Assembly: GCF_002343915.1 (NCBI RefSeq)
Contig: NZ_NETK01000001.1
Coordinates: 6,772,001-6,836,000 of the forward strand
DNA: 64,000 nt
Origin: Nannocystis exedens
GTDB lineage: Bacteria; Myxococcota_A; Polyangia; Nannocystales; Nannocystaceae
Direction of reading: 5' to 3'
Of the stretch, positions 9,750-17,397 are shown one piece after another; position 1 is the first letter of the stretch, and each line of letters starts with the position of its first letter. A program made the position numbers and the translations under genes. The notes beneath the pieces were generated by a model. The model searched no databases. It saw only the letters and a list, made by a program, of their open reading frames with translations, and had not been told where the DNA came from.

Positions 9750-10123
9750 TGGACATGGCCGCAAGGACAGGTACGGAGGAAGCCGGCGGTGCGGGGGACA
9801 TGGCTGCGAGGACAGGTTCTCGCGCGGCGCGAGCGGCGATGATCGCGCTGGACGTGTCCAAAGGGGCAGGTCCGGTCGCGTCCGCGGAAGGGGCCGGCGG
9901 CGCGGGGGACCTGGCTGCGAGGACAGGCGCTCGCGCGAGGCGAGCGGCGATGATCGCGCGGGATGTGTCCGAGGGGACAGGTCCGAGGACGGGCGCGGAA
10001 GGGGCCGGCGGCGCGGGGGACCTGGCTGCAAAGACAGGTTCTCGCGCGGCGCGAGCGGCGACGGCCGCGCTGGACGTGTCCGAAGGGACAGGTCCGGTCG
10101 CGGCCGTCTCGGACGGGGCGCAG
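9750..10123. repeat. 111-bp tandem repeat carrying hairpin motifs
   Basis: Three near-identical units begin at 9791, 9902 and 10013, exactly 111 bp apart, and part of a fourth precedes them (9750-9790). Each unit starts GCGGGGGAC and holds two copies of the dispersed palindrome (for example GTGTCC then GGGACAGG) plus a short CTCGCGC/GCGCGAG hairpin. The period is a multiple of three, so frames stay open through it on both strands. It lies directly upstream of the App1-like gene and ends just before the GST stop codon. Confidence 0.9.
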
Positions 10124-10142
10124 GTATCGGGCGCCCGGCGGG

Positions 10143-10781
10143 TCACGAGGCGGCGTTCGTCCGGCCGATGACCTGCTGCCAGGTGGGCCGCTCGCTGAGG
10201 CGGCGCCACCAGTGGCCGACGCGCTCGCTGGCGTCGATCAGGCCGAGCTCGCCGGCGGCGGCGAGGTACTCGATGTACGGCATGAAGAAGATGTCGGCCA
10301 GGGTGAGGCCGTCACCGACCAGGAAGTTGCGGTTCTCGAGCTGGCGCTCCATCACCGCGACGGCCTTCTTCACGCCCTTGCGGCCCTCCTCGACGGCGGC
10401 CATGTCGGGGTCCTTGCCGAAGAACTTGTTGAACACGAGGTTGTAGATGATCTTCATCGCCGGGGCGGTGAAGTTCGCGGTCTCGATCGAGATCCACTGC
10501 TCCACCAGCGCGCGCTGGCGCAGGTCGGCGGGCATCAGCGAGGGGCCCGAGAGCTTGGCGTCGAGGTAGCGGCAGATCGCCCGCGACTCGTACATCTGCC
10601 AGCCGTCGTCGTCCTCGAACGCCGGGATCTGGCCCCACGGCTGCCGCGCCAGGTGCTCGGCGTTGTGGCCCTCGCCCTTCATGATGTCGACCATGACGAA
10701 GTCGGCCCGGTGGCCCTTCTCGGCCAGCGTCATCAGGACCTTGCGCGTACACGTACTGATCGGGTGCCCGTAGACCTTCAT
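10143..10781 (-). CDS. Glutathione S-transferase family protein
   Basis: A 212-residue two-domain GST. The N-terminal thioredoxin-like domain begins MKVYGHPISTCTRKVLMTLAEKG and contains the glutathione gamma-Glu site as MYESRAICRYLDAKL with the cis-Pro in GQIPAFED. The C-terminal helical domain ends with GLTLADIFFMPYIEYL, the usual N-capping/hydrophobic staple region. It most resembles phi/theta-like bacterial GSTs that conjugate or reduce electrophiles with glutathione. The start is ATG 10781, with GGAGA upstream. A small upstream frame stops in a 4-bp ATGA overlap with this start. Confidence 0.9.
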   Translation of the reverse strand: MKVYGHPISTCTRKVLMTLAEKGHRADFVMVDIMKGEGHNAEHLARQPWGQIPAFEDDDGWQMYESRAICRYLDAKLSGPSLMPADLRQRALVEQWISIETANFTAPAMKIIYNLVFNKFFGKDPDMAAVEEGRKGVKKAVAVMERQLENRNFLVGDGLTLADIFFMPYIEYLAAAGELGLIDASERVGHWWRRLSERPTWQQVIGRTNAAS

Positions 10782-11035
10782 GGAACTCGCGTCTCCTGCT
10801 TCGCGGAAGTGGGTGCCATGTGTATCACGAGCGCGGCGGGCGTGTCCGCGCCGGCGCCGAGGCGCTGCAGCCGGGCGAGCGACGCCGTTCTCGCGCCGAC
10901 ACGCGCACCAGGTCGGGAGAACGACGACACCGAGCTCAGCGCGAGCTCGCGGTTCGACGGCGAGCGAACGTCGCGTGGCGACATCATGAGCAGTCGGACC
11001 GGCAGGGCGAACGCGGCGATCGCCACGCGGACCAC
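10778..11035 (-). CDS. Doubtful small ORF coupled to GST
   Basis: An 85-codon frame whose TGA overlaps the GST start codon in the form ATGA, the arrangement typical of translational coupling. Its first residues, VAIAAFALPVRL, repeat the hydrophobic stretch of the small ORF at 11063-11335 because a 30-bp perfect direct repeat lies under both. The rest is Arg/Ala/Ser-rich with no recognisable fold. It may be a decayed partial duplicate of the 11063 ORF or chance frame openness. Confidence 0.25.
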   Translation of the reverse strand: MVRVAIAAFALPVRLLMMSPRDVRSPSNRELALSSVSSFSRPGARVGARTASLARLQRLGAGADTPAALVIHMAPTSAKQETRVP

Positions 11036-11180
11036 GTCGAGCGATGCCGTGCGCGCGCGCGCTCAGGGCGACGCGCGGAGGTGAGGCGCGAGCTCGCGGT
11101 CCGGCGCGCCGCAAGGCGCGGCGCGATCCTCGAACCACGCGGGCGTGGCGAGTCGGACCGGCAGGGCGAACGCGGCGATC
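10992..11180. repeat. 30-bp direct repeat pair
   Basis: A perfect 30-bp repeat occurs at 10992-11021 and 11151-11180 (starts AGTCGGACCGGCAGGGCG). The offset of 159 bp is a multiple of three, and weaker similarity (CGCGAGCTCGCGGT) continues on the left of both copies. It encodes the hydrophobic segment of the small minus-strand frames here, indicating a local duplication. Confidence 0.85.
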
Positions 11181-11335
11181 AGGGCGACGACGAAGAAGCG
11201 TCCGGCGACCTCGCCGTGCACCTCGCAGCGCCCGCAGACCCGCGCGACCAGCTCGGCGACGCCGGCTCCGGCCGCGGCGCGCTGCTGCAGGTCGAGCTGC
11301 AGCGCGCGCTCGGACGCCGGGTGCTCGAGCGTCAC
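11063..11335 (-). CDS. Small putative membrane protein, coupled to YkuD gene
   Basis: A 90-residue frame starting with GTG at 11335, which overlaps the TGA of the L,D-transpeptidase gene in a 4-bp GTGA junction. The product begins with a short helical segment (HPASERALQLDLQQ), holds CGRCEVHGE and has one hydrophobic stretch FFVVALIAAFALPVRLA near residues 47-63. No family is recognised. The coupling and single membrane segment argue for a real gene, while the Arg/Pro-rich tail and GC-driven openness argue for caution. Confidence 0.4.
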   Translation of the reverse strand: MTLEHPASERALQLDLQQRAAAGAGVAELVARVCGRCEVHGEVAGRFFVVALIAAFALPVRLATPAWFEDRAAPCGAPDRELAPHLRASP

Positions 11336-12918
11336 TCGGTGACGACGACCGCCGAGCCCTTGCCGAACGGGCCGGTCGCCGGCGAGACCGAGTGCCAGCC
11401 GTCGGGCAGGGCCGGCTCGGTGAAGCCGAACAGCCAGCGGGCGTCGGGCGGCGACAGGTTGACGCAGCCGTGGCTGCGCACCAGGCCGAAGCCGCCGTGC
11501 CAGAAGGCGCCGTGGAGCGCGACGTTGTTGTGGAAGTACTGCGTCCACGGCACGTCTTCGATCGAGTAGGCGTCGTCCTCGACCGGCTGGTCGCGCATCG
11601 ACGTGGCGATGTGCTTGCTCTGCAGGCGGTGGACGCCGACCGGGGTCATGCCCGGCTCCTTGCCGGTCGACACGAGGGTGGTGAACACCGGGCGGTCGCC
11701 GACGTAGGCGACCAGCGTCTGCTCGGACAGGTCGACGTGGACCCACCTCTCCTCGGGGCCGACGCCGGGCGGGCGCTTCAGCTTGTACGACTGGCCGACC
11801 GCGTACTCGGGCATCAGGTTGCCCTCGGCGTCCTCGTAGAAGCGGGCGTTGCCGATCGTCACCTTGCGCACGAACGGGTAGCGCGAGCGCCGGGTCGGCT
11901 TCTTGTCCTCGAGCTTGACCAGCGCGTCGCCCTCGCCCGAGCGGCGCTGCAGCGGCGTCTCCCGCACGATCCAGTGGATCGGCAGGTCCTCCTCGCCGCG
12001 CAGCACAAGGCCCTGGAAGGTCGAGCCCTCGCGCTGCTCGAGCTGGTACTTGCGCGCGAACGTGCCGCGCAGGGTGCGGAGGAACTTGCGCTCGCTCTTG
12101 ACCGCCTCGCCGGCGACGGTGACGTAGAAGCCGGCGTTGAGGTACTCCTTGACCACGGCCGGGACCTCGGGCGGGCGGTCGGCCGGGGTGGTCGGCATGA
12201 GCGTTCGGCCATGTTCCGCGAGCCATGTCTTGGCGGCCAGGTCGGCCTGGTCCTGCTCGCTGAAGCCCGGCAGGCGGTGGAAGAACGGGGTGCCGTCGTG
12301 CGAGACGCGCCAGTAGTCGTACGGCATGGCGGCGTCGAGGCGCGGGCGCGGGGTGGCGACCAAACCGTCGTCGGGCGGGGCGTCGCCGACCTCGAGGCCG
12401 GCGTTGAGGCAGATCCACCCGGCCGGGTAGACCTTGTGCCAGCCCTTGGTGCAGCCGCCGCCGAAGCTCAGCTCCGCGTCGGTGCGCACGCGCGTGCCGG
12501 CGCGCAGGATGCCGAGGATCGGGGCGTCGCGCTCGGTCCGCTCGCGCACGAGCGCGGCGAGGCCGGTGACGAGGCCGTGCTTGGGGTACTTCGCCTCGAG
12601 CTCCGGCGTCCATTCGGGCGGCGGGGCGTAGATCGCCGGGAAGGCGGTGAAGGTGCCGCTGGCGTCGGGCGTGTACGGATCGCCGGGCGTGGCCGGCGGG
12701 TCCGCGGCGATCGCGGGCGCCTCGGCCGGTTCGGCGTCGGGGGAGATCGCAGGCGCCTCGGGCCCGGCCGGCGCCGGATCGACCGCCGCCTCCGGGTCGT
12801 CGCCGGCCTGTTCGGCCCCGCCTCCCGGCTGGCGCAAGCCGGTCTCGTACACCGCCGCTGAGAGGACGACGCCGCAGAGAAAGCTCCCGACGCCCTCGAT
12901 GAGCCGCCTGCGCTGCAT
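11332..12918 (-). CDS. L,D-transpeptidase (YkuD domain)
   Basis: A 528-residue protein with an N-terminal membrane or signal segment (residues 6-25, VGSFLCGVVLSAAVYETGL), an acidic Pro/Ala linker to ~75, a middle region of unknown fold (~80-330), and a C-terminal YkuD catalytic domain. The signature is clear: HGAFWHGGFGL followed by RSHGCVNL, with catalytic Cys at residue 485. YkuD enzymes form 3-3 peptidoglycan crosslinks or attach proteins to peptidoglycan in the periplasm. The ATG at 12918 begins the hydrophobic segment; no strong ribosome site is visible. It is divergent from the beta-barrel gene at 12997, 78 bp away, and followed by a translationally coupled small ORF. Confidence 0.9.
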   Translation of the reverse strand: MQRRRLIEGVGSFLCGVVLSAAVYETGLRQPGGGAEQAGDDPEAAVDPAPAGPEAPAISPDAEPAEAPAIAADPPATPGDPYTPDASGTFTAFPAIYAPPPEWTPELEAKYPKHGLVTGLAALVRERTERDAPILGILRAGTRVRTDAELSFGGGCTKGWHKVYPAGWICLNAGLEVGDAPPDDGLVATPRPRLDAAMPYDYWRVSHDGTPFFHRLPGFSEQDQADLAAKTWLAEHGRTLMPTTPADRPPEVPAVVKEYLNAGFYVTVAGEAVKSERKFLRTLRGTFARKYQLEQREGSTFQGLVLRGEEDLPIHWIVRETPLQRRSGEGDALVKLEDKKPTRRSRYPFVRKVTIGNARFYEDAEGNLMPEYAVGQSYKLKRPPGVGPEERWVHVDLSEQTLVAYVGDRPVFTTLVSTGKEPGMTPVGVHRLQSKHIATSMRDQPVEDDAYSIEDVPWTQYFHNNVALHGAFWHGGFGLVRSHGCVNLSPPDARWLFGFTEPALPDGWHSVSPATGPFGKGSAVVVTE

Positions 12919-12996
12919 GTCGCCGAAGGTGCCGCGGACGATAGCCGTGCGCCTCCGCGGTGGCAACCCGCTTGCTCCAAACGCAGGGGCTCGTCC

Positions 12997-14064
12997 ATGC
13001 TCTCCGCCGTGACCTTCGTCCCCGCGCCGCCCCGGCGACTCGCGCCCGCTCCCGCCCTCGCACCGGCGCGTCGCGCCTGGCGGCTCGGGTCGTCGGCGTC
13101 CGCGGTGGTCCTCGCGCTGACGGCGAACGTCGCGACGGCCGCGCCCGCGACGCCGTCACGGGCGACGACCGGGGCCGGGGGAACCTCCGTGCTGGCGGCG
13201 GGCTCGAGGGCCTCGCGCTTGCTGGCCGCGGCGTCACCTGCCCCTTCGGTCAGCTCGCCGGCGCCTGCTCCTTCGGACAGCCCGCCGAGCGCGCCGGCTG
13301 CGTCGTCACCCGGTTCGGCCGCGGCCCCGGCAGCGCCGGGCGGGTCGCCGCCGGCTCCCGCCGAGGGCGCGCCCGCGCCTGTCCCCGCGGACAGCTCGTC
13401 GGCCGACGCCGAGGCTGCCCCCGAGGACAGCGCGCAATCGGAGCGCAAGATCGACGGCCCGGCCGAGGCGGCGGCCGTCGACGCGCCGGCCGAGGCCCCG
13501 CCGCCGCCCCGCCCGGCCCCGGAGAAGCCGCCGCGGGTCGACGGCACCTACGTCGGCGGCACCATCGGCCCGGGCATCAGCTTCGCGCGGGTCAACGACT
13601 TCCCGACGCCCAACCCGTTCGTCGGCGGCGGCGCGACGCTGCGCGTCGGCGAGGTCATCTATCCCTGGCTGAGCATCGGCGTCGAGATCTCCGGCAACCT
13701 CGCCTACCGCAGCGCCGACCCGCGCCAGCGCCTGCTGCAGGGCGCGTTCCTGGTCGACTTCGGGTTCTATCCGGGGGCGAAGAAGCAGATCCCGCTGTCG
13801 CTGCGGGCGGGCTTCGGCGCCGGCGGCGGGGCGATCCGCGAGGCTCGCCGGCAGGACCGCTCGGGCTTCGGCGGGGCGGTGTTCACCGCCGCGGTCCGCT
13901 ACGAGTTCTTCCCCGGGGCCGCCAAGCGCCGGCCCAAGCGCGGCGGCGGCTTCTCGATCGGCCCCGAGCTCGGCTGGATCGGCTTCATGCCGGCGGCGAA
14001 GGGCCGGCCGATGTCGCACACCGTGTACCTCGGGCTGTACGTCGGCTTCTACTTCGGCTCGTGA
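12997..14064 (+). CDS. Outer-membrane beta-barrel-like protein with Pro/Ala linker
   Basis: A 355-residue protein. Residues ~25-50 form a signal-type hydrophobic stretch (ASAVVLALTANVATAA). Then follows a disordered Pro/Ala/Ser linker to ~175, and a C-terminal region of alternating strands: GTYVGGTIGPGISFARV, WLSIGVEISGNLAYR, FGGAVFTAAVRYEFF, TVYLGLYVGFYFGS. The aromatic C-terminal strand is typical of eight-stranded OmpA/OprF-like barrels. The linker contains four degenerate or perfect copies of the dispersed palindrome (13236-13430), read as PSDS/ADSS repeats. It ends at a convergent junction with a hairpin cluster. Confidence 0.75.
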   Translation: MLSAVTFVPAPPRRLAPAPALAPARRAWRLGSSASAVVLALTANVATAAPATPSRATTGAGGTSVLAAGSRASRLLAAASPAPSVSSPAPAPSDSPPSAPAASSPGSAAAPAAPGGSPPAPAEGAPAPVPADSSSADAEAAPEDSAQSERKIDGPAEAAAVDAPAEAPPPPRPAPEKPPRVDGTYVGGTIGPGISFARVNDFPTPNPFVGGGATLRVGEVIYPWLSIGVEISGNLAYRSADPRQRLLQGAFLVDFGFYPGAKKQIPLSLRAGFGAGGGAIREARRQDRSGFGGAVFTAAVRYEFFPGAAKRRPKRGGGFSIGPELGWIGFMPAAKGRPMSHTVYLGLYVGFYFGS

Positions 14065-14086
14065 GCGCCGGGGCGCATGCCAATTC

Positions 14087-14161
14087 GGGCATGTCGTCGG
14101 CGACATGCCCTGACGAGCATGTCCGTCACGACATGCTCTGCAGAACATGCCCGAGCGGGCA
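14087..14161. repeat. Hairpin cluster at convergent gene ends
   Basis: Three consecutive hairpins fill the gap between the stop codons at 14064 (+) and 14164 (-). First: GGGCATGTCG (14087-14096), loop TCGG, CGACATGCCC, a perfect 10-bp stem. Second: GAGCATGTC (14115-14123) with GACATGCTC (14130-14138). Third: TGCCC-GAGC-GGGCA (14148-14161). No U-tracts follow. A bidirectional terminator or mRNA-end stabiliser is inferred. Confidence 0.85.
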
Positions 14162-14163
14162 GC

Positions 14164-14670
14164 TCAGCCGAACATCAGCGCCGCGACGACCAGGGCCAGC
14201 AGCGCGGCCATCCAGGTCAGGGTGTTGGCGTCGAGCGGGGGCGGGCCGTGGACGGGCAGGCGGTAGGTGACGGCGGCCGCGTCGGTCTCCGCGGGCGGGG
14301 CGGGGGCGGGCATCGCGGCCAGCGCGAGCTTCACTTCGGGCGGCGGCTCGGTGCGGCGGCGGTCGACCTCGACGTGGACCAGGAGATCGCCGGGGCGGCC
14401 GCCCGCGAGCGCCTCGCCCTGCCCGCGCAGGCGCACGACCCCGCCGGTGGGGAAGCCGGCCGGCAGCGACAGGCGCACGCGGTCGTCGGTGTCGAGCGAG
14501 GACACGGTGCGGCGCGCGTATCCGCCCTCGGCGGCGAGGTCGAGCGGCACGCGGACCTCGTAGGCGAACGGGAGGCCGAGGGCCCACGCCGGCACCGTGA
14601 CGTCGGCGTGGAGGTCGCGTCCGCGGGGTCCGGGCGCCTCGGGTTCGAAGATGCTGCCGAGCTGCGTCAC
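14164..14670 (-). CDS. DnaJ C-terminal-like protein with tail anchor
   Basis: A 168-residue protein. The central part resembles the substrate-binding domain of DnaJ: DLHADVTVPAWALGLPFAYEVRVPLDL, then VRLRGQGEALAGGRPGDLLVHVEVD, which matches the VRVxGxGxxxxGGxxGDLxVxVxV signature. No J domain (HPD) and no zinc finger are present. A C-terminal hydrophobic segment (TLTWMAALLALVVAALMFG) predicts a tail-anchored membrane protein. The GTG start at 14670 is preferred because a longer reading from 14754 would overlap the divergent astB-like gene. A chaperone-like or holdase role at the membrane is inferred. Confidence 0.65.
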   Translation of the reverse strand: MTQLGSIFEPEAPGPRGRDLHADVTVPAWALGLPFAYEVRVPLDLAAEGGYARRTVSSLDTDDRVRLSLPAGFPTGGVVRLRGQGEALAGGRPGDLLVHVEVDRRRTEPPPEVKLALAAMPAPAPPAETDAAAVTYRLPVHGPPPLDANTLTWMAALLALVVAALMFG

Positions 14671-14740
14671 CGCGCGGCCACTATACCGCGCGCCCCGGCG
14701 CTTGCGCCACGGCCCGGGGTGGTGCCAAAAACGCGAGGAC

Positions 14741-16051
14741 ATGGGCGAGGTCAACTTCGACGGCCTGATCGGGCCGACCTACAACGATGGGCTCGCCGCC
14801 GGCGTCGCGCCGAGTCAGCGCGCCGGCTCGACCACCAACCCGAAAGCGGCCGCGCTCGCCGGCCTGGCGAAGATCCGGCTGGCCCGCTCGCTCGGGCTCG
14901 TGCAGGCGGTGTTGCCGCCGCAGCCGCGGCCGAACCTCGGCTGGCTGCGCCGGCTCGGCTTCACCGGCGACGACGAGCGGGTCCTGCGCTCGGCGGCCGA
15001 GGGCGACGGTATGTGGCTGCGGCTGTGCAGCAACCCCTCGTCGATGTGGGCGGCCAACGCGGCGACCGTCGCGCCGAGCAGCGACACGCGCGACGGCCGC
15101 GTCCACATCGTCGTCGCCAACCTGCAGCACATGCTGCACCGCGCGCAGGAGCCCGAGGTCACCCACGCGGTGCTGTCGGCGATCTTCCGCGACGAGGCGC
15201 GCTTCGCCGTCCACGCGCCGCTGCCGGCGGTCCACCAGCTCGGCGACGAGGGCGCGGCCAACACGCTGCGGCTGCAGGTCGGGGGGCGGCCGGCGGTCCA
15301 CGTGTTCGCGTGGGGCCGCGGGGCGTACGTGCGGCACGCGGCGGCCCGGTTCCCGGCGCGGCAGACGATCGAGGCCTCGCAGGCGCAGGCGCGGCTGCTG
15401 CAGCTCGACCCGGCGCGCGTGCTGTTCCCGCAGCAACACCCGGACGGCCTCGACGGCGGCGCCTCGCACACCGACGTCCTGGCGGTCGCGCACGGCTCGC
15501 TGCTGCTGATCCACGAGCTCGCGCTGCGCGACGTCGGCAGCGTGCTGACCGAGCTGCGGCGCCGGCTCGGCTCGGCGCTGCAGGTCGCGCTGGCCCGCAA
15601 CGCCGACCTCCCGCTGCAGGACGCGGTGGCGACCAGCGTGTTCGGCGGCCAGTTCTTCACCTGTCCCGGCGGACAGCTCGGATTTTTGGTCGCCGCCGAG
15701 ACGCGCGAGAACGCGGCGGCGCGCGGCTACCTCGACCGCCTGGTGGCGGACGGCCACGTGGCCCAGATCCGCGAGGTCGACCTGCGCCCGGCGCTGCGCC
15801 ACGGCGGCGGCCCGGCGTCGCTGCGCCTGCGCGTCACCCTCGACGAGCGTGAGCGGGCCGCGCTCGCCGGGCGCGTGATCGTCGACGACGCCCTCGACGC
15901 CGCGCTGGTCGCCTGGGTCGAGAAGCACTACCGCGACCGCCTCACGTCCGACGACCTCGCCGACCCGCAGCTGCTGCGCGAGGTCCAGACCGCCCTCGAC
16001 GCGCTGACGCAATTGCTCGAGCTGGGTTCGGTCTACGCGTTCCAGCGCTGA
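14741..16051 (+). CDS. astB: AstB-like N-succinylarginine dihydrolase, catalytic Cys is Ser
   Basis: A 436-residue protein aligned along its length with AstB, which converts N2-succinylarginine to N2-succinylornithine, CO2 and ammonia in the arginine succinyltransferase pathway. Family segments are MGEVNFDGLIGPTYNDGLAA, MWAANAATVAPSSDTRDGRV, GDEGAANTLRL and the C-terminus ADPQLLREVQTALDALTQLL. The E. coli catalytic residues Glu174, His248 and Cys365 correspond to Glu170, His243 and Ser360: the usual GGGPACLRLRV reads GGGPASLRLRV, codon TCG at 15818. Other ast genes are absent from the window. Either the enzyme is inactive or it uses different chemistry. The ATG at 14741 follows GAGG. Confidence 0.85.
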   Translation: MGEVNFDGLIGPTYNDGLAAGVAPSQRAGSTTNPKAAALAGLAKIRLARSLGLVQAVLPPQPRPNLGWLRRLGFTGDDERVLRSAAEGDGMWLRLCSNPSSMWAANAATVAPSSDTRDGRVHIVVANLQHMLHRAQEPEVTHAVLSAIFRDEARFAVHAPLPAVHQLGDEGAANTLRLQVGGRPAVHVFAWGRGAYVRHAAARFPARQTIEASQAQARLLQLDPARVLFPQQHPDGLDGGASHTDVLAVAHGSLLLIHELALRDVGSVLTELRRRLGSALQVALARNADLPLQDAVATSVFGGQFFTCPGGQLGFLVAAETRENAAARGYLDRLVADGHVAQIREVDLRPALRHGGGPASLRLRVTLDERERAALAGRVIVDDALDAALVAWVEKHYRDRLTSDDLADPQLLREVQTALDALTQLLELGSVYAFQR

Positions 16052-16182
16052 CGACGGCGAGCGCCGCGCCCACCCGGCGCCAGCGGCTCCGCGGGCGCCG
16101 GCCGAGCGTCCGTGACGCGGTCAGCGGCCAGGCGCCCGCGTGTGGGTCCGCAAGGTCGGACCTGGGCTAGATTGATGGGACC

Positions 16183-17349
16183 ATGACGCCCCCGTCTCTG
16201 CAGACCTGTGCGCTCGCGGATCTGCTGGAGCAGCGCCGCGAGGTCATCATCGATCGCTGGACCCGTCGCATGCGGGCCGAGGAGCTGGTCGGCGCCCAGG
16301 TCAGCACGCCGACGCTGCGCAACCGCCTGCCGGAGTTCCTCGCCGAGGTGGCCGCCGCGTTGCGTCGGGAGCCGCCGGGGACGCCGTGCGCCGGCGACGT
16401 CGCCCGCGAGCACGGCCGCCAGCGCTACCGCGTCGGCTTCGACCTGCGCACGTTGGTGATCGAGTACGACATCCTGCGCGAGGTCCTGTTCGACACCATC
16501 GAGGAGTCGGGCCTGCCGCTGCGGATCGCCGACGTGCGGGCGATGTGCGCCGCGTTCGCCGCCGGCATCGCCGAGGCGGTCGATCAGTACTCGCGCGACC
16601 GCGAGGGCGACCTGCAGGCCGCCGCGGCCGAGCGCGAGCGGGCGAGCGAGTTCGAACGGCAGCTGATCGCGATCGTCTCGCACGACCTGCGCAGCCCGCT
16701 GGCGGCGATCCTGATCGCGGCCGAGGCGGTGGTCCGCCGCGGCGCGCCCGACGACAAGACGGCGCGGCTGCTGCTGCGGGTCCAGACCGGCGCGCAACGG
16801 GCCACGCGGCTCATCAACGACCTGCTCGACTACACCCACGAGCGCAAGTCGGGCCGGATCCCCGTGCGGCCGCAGGACGTGTCGCTGCGGCTGCTCGTGC
16901 GCGAGGCGATCGACGAGGCGGCGACCATGTTCCCCGAGCGCATCATCGAGTACGCGTGCGACGACCCGGTCCAGGCCCGCGTCGACCCCGACCGGATCGC
17001 GCAGGTGCTGTCGAACCTGCTGACGAACGCGCTCAAGTTCAGCCCGACGAGCACGGTGGTGCGGGTGACGACGCGGGTGAACGTCGACGCCGACGCGGTG
17101 GTGATCGAGGTGCACAACTGGGGCCCGCCGATCCCGGCCGACCGGCGCGTCTCGCTCTTCGAGCCGTTCCAGGGCGACCCGACGCTGCAGGCGCGGGCCT
17201 CGCTGGGGCTCGGGCTCCACATCTCGCGCCAGATCGTGCTCGCGCACGGCGGCACGATCGAGGTCTGCTCGACCGCCGAGGACGGCACCACCTTCACCTG
17301 CACGCTGCCGCGCCAGCCGCACGCGGTGACGATCCCGGTGCCCGCGTAG
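16183..17349 (+). CDS. Sensor histidine kinase with RsbRD-type N-terminus
   Basis: A 388-residue soluble kinase. Residues ~5-150 resemble the RsbRD/RsbU N-terminal helical domain (LLEQRREVIIDRWTRRMR, HGRQRYRVGFDLRTLVIEYDILREVLFD). HisKA follows with the phosphoacceptor His167 in IVSHDLRSPLAAIL, then HATPase_c with N-box NLLTNALKF (Asn282) and G-box GLGLHISRQIVLAHGG. No transmembrane segment is visible, so the input is cytoplasmic. No response regulator is adjacent. RsbRD domains are linked to partner-switching stress signalling, so a stress input is an inference. Confidence 0.9.
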   Translation: MTPPSLQTCALADLLEQRREVIIDRWTRRMRAEELVGAQVSTPTLRNRLPEFLAEVAAALRREPPGTPCAGDVAREHGRQRYRVGFDLRTLVIEYDILREVLFDTIEESGLPLRIADVRAMCAAFAAGIAEAVDQYSRDREGDLQAAAAERERASEFERQLIAIVSHDLRSPLAAILIAAEAVVRRGAPDDKTARLLLRVQTGAQRATRLINDLLDYTHERKSGRIPVRPQDVSLRLLVREAIDEAATMFPERIIEYACDDPVQARVDPDRIAQVLSNLLTNALKFSPTSTVVRVTTRVNVDADAVVIEVHNWGPPIPADRRVSLFEPFQGDPTLQARASLGLGLHISRQIVLAHGGTIEVCSTAEDGTTFTCTLPRQPHAVTIPVPA

Positions 17350-17397
17350 GCTCGCGGGCCGTGCCCGGCGGCGGGCGCCTCGGGTATCCTGGCGGTG

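Noticed and set aside
8494..10209. 571-residue version of the App1-like protein starting at 10209
   Set aside because: It would translate the 111-bp repeats, overlap the GST gene and bury a good lipoprotein signal at internal Met167.
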